In this document: piece after piece, positions 63,545-64,000 of the stretch
How positions within the stretch are numbered: position 1 is the first letter of the stretch
How the letters are laid out: every line of letters starts with the position of its first letter
Assembly (NCBI GenBank): GCA_020849795.1
Contig: JADZFR010000044.1
Span: forward strand, 1 to 64,000
DNA from: Planctomycetota bacterium
GTDB taxonomy: Bacteria > Planctomycetota > UBA8742 > UBA2392
Direction: 5' to 3'
Length of the DNA: 64,000 bases
Translations under genes and position numbers: made by a program
The notes under the pieces: model-generated
The model's input: only the letters and a program-made list of their open reading frames with translations
The model's database searches: none
Told to the model about the DNA's origin: nothing

Positions 63545-64000
63545 TCAGACGGCCGCGCGGGTGCCCGACAACTCAAGGTGCCGGGCGCGTACCTTGCTGA
63601 AAAACTCGTCGTAGCGGCCGGCGGCAAAGTCCGGAAACGTGTAGTCGCGCTTGAGCCACTCGCCGGCCCGATAGCTCATTGTGACCTCAGCATGGATGCC
63701 GCGGCCAATGTAAACTCTGTGCGCCAAGCCCTTTACGCTTGCCAACACGAGCTTGGCTCCATTGATGTAGCCTGGGTCAAGATTCAGCGGCCGATAGTCG
63801 CCAAAGCGCACGGCAGCTTCTTCTTCCAGCCGGTTGGTCTGCACTTTCCAGTCTGCGAGCATTTCGGGGTCGGTGACGTTCTCGAAACTATAGAAACGCC
63901 TTACCAGGTTTGGCCCCATTTCGGGTTCGTAGTGGTCGGTCAGGTCGAATGGAAAGTCTGTACTGACAAGGTCAACATCGCCCAGCAGCCGCTCGATCCA
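63545..64000 (-). CDS. DUF4416 protein (5' part beyond window end)
   Basis: The last 151 residues are present; the frame is open to base 64000, so the start lies outside the window. The sequence matches DUF4416 as I know it: HYEPEMGPNLVRRFYSFENV, the conserved LNLDPGYINGAKLVLASVKG and a TFPDFAAGRYDEFFSK ending close to the C terminus. DUF4416 members are ~180-residue cytoplasmic proteins of unknown function in Planctomycetes, Aquificae and deltaproteobacteria-type genomes. The encoded piece has no membrane or signal features. It is transcribed toward the C25-like gene and probably terminates at 63493-63510. Confidence 0.85.
   Translation of the reverse strand, partial: WIERLLGDVDLVSTDFPFDLTDHYEPEMGPNLVRRFYSFENVTDPEMLADWKVQTNRLEEEAAVRFGDYRPLNLDPGYINGAKLVLASVKGLAHRVYIGRGIHAEVTMSYRAGEWLKRDYTFPDFAAGRYDEFFSKVRARHLELSGTRAAV

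Overview
The window is a contiguous, GC-rich bacterial chromosome segment with dense protein-coding genes on both strands and no rRNA, tRNA, CRISPR array, insertion sequence or phage module that I can recognise. The gene content points to Planctomycetota or a close PVC relative. The main clues are a DUF1549/DUF1553 protein with a CxxCH motif, an ECF sigma factor with a long membrane-anchored extension, GT-C/TPR (TMTC-like) and vWA/HEAT surface proteins, and many secreted proteins ending in Gly-rich/Cys/TM/Arg sorting tails. This assignment is inference; no marker gene such as 16S is present.

Layout. 1-4.0 kb: a tandemly repeated two-gene module (secreted vWA protein plus Tat-exported DUF1513 lipoprotein). 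4.1-9.9 kb: a coiled-coil protein, an ABC-F ATPase and a TPR protein. 10-13.7 kb: two paralogous beta-helix surface proteins. 13.8-18.6 kb: class II aldolase, oligoribonuclease, ATP-type PEP carboxykinase, a ComEA-like protein and RuvC. 19-21.1 kb: an MrpD/NuoN-like antiporter subunit with a small membrane partner. 21.1-22.1 kb: a TlpA/thioredoxin-like protein read through an in-frame TGA. 22.4-28.1 kb: HEAT-vWA protein, pseudouridine synthase, XRE-TPR protein and a GEVED surface protein. 28.4-35.9 kb: MetH, another surface protein, a carboxylesterase, TrmO and a lipoprotein. 36.1-41.5 kb: sucA-sucB-lpd. 41.5-46.5 kb: transmembrane ECF sigma factor, HhH-GPD glycosylase, a COX1-like membrane protein with a cytochrome c lipoprotein, and HU. 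47-53.8 kb: a 1495-residue TMTC-like protein and a two-gene ABC transporter. 53.9-64 kb: DUF1549/1553 protein, pyruvate kinase, two GYF-like small proteins, a TssM-C-like membrane protein, a GH18 protein, a small CxxCH lipoprotein, a C25-like surface protein and a DUF4416 gene cut by the window edge.

Together the genes cover central carbon metabolism (aldolase, pyruvate kinase, PEPCK, the 2-oxoglutarate dehydrogenase complex), B12-dependent methionine synthesis, DNA/RNA maintenance and a rich set of exported proteins. Five of the exported proteins share one type of C-terminal sorting signal, so a common processing enzyme encoded elsewhere is likely.

The most notable observation is at 21137-22123. 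A thioredoxin-fold reading frame is continuous except for one TGA, which falls exactly on the first cysteine of the CGPC active site. A perfect 6-bp hairpin with a GUU loop follows it at the distance expected of a bacterial SECIS, so this is probably a selenoprotein. A second signal is a repeated arrangement of a TANNNT-like -10 element followed by exactly 6 nt and then the ATG, seen at eight genes, which suggests widespread leaderless mRNAs.
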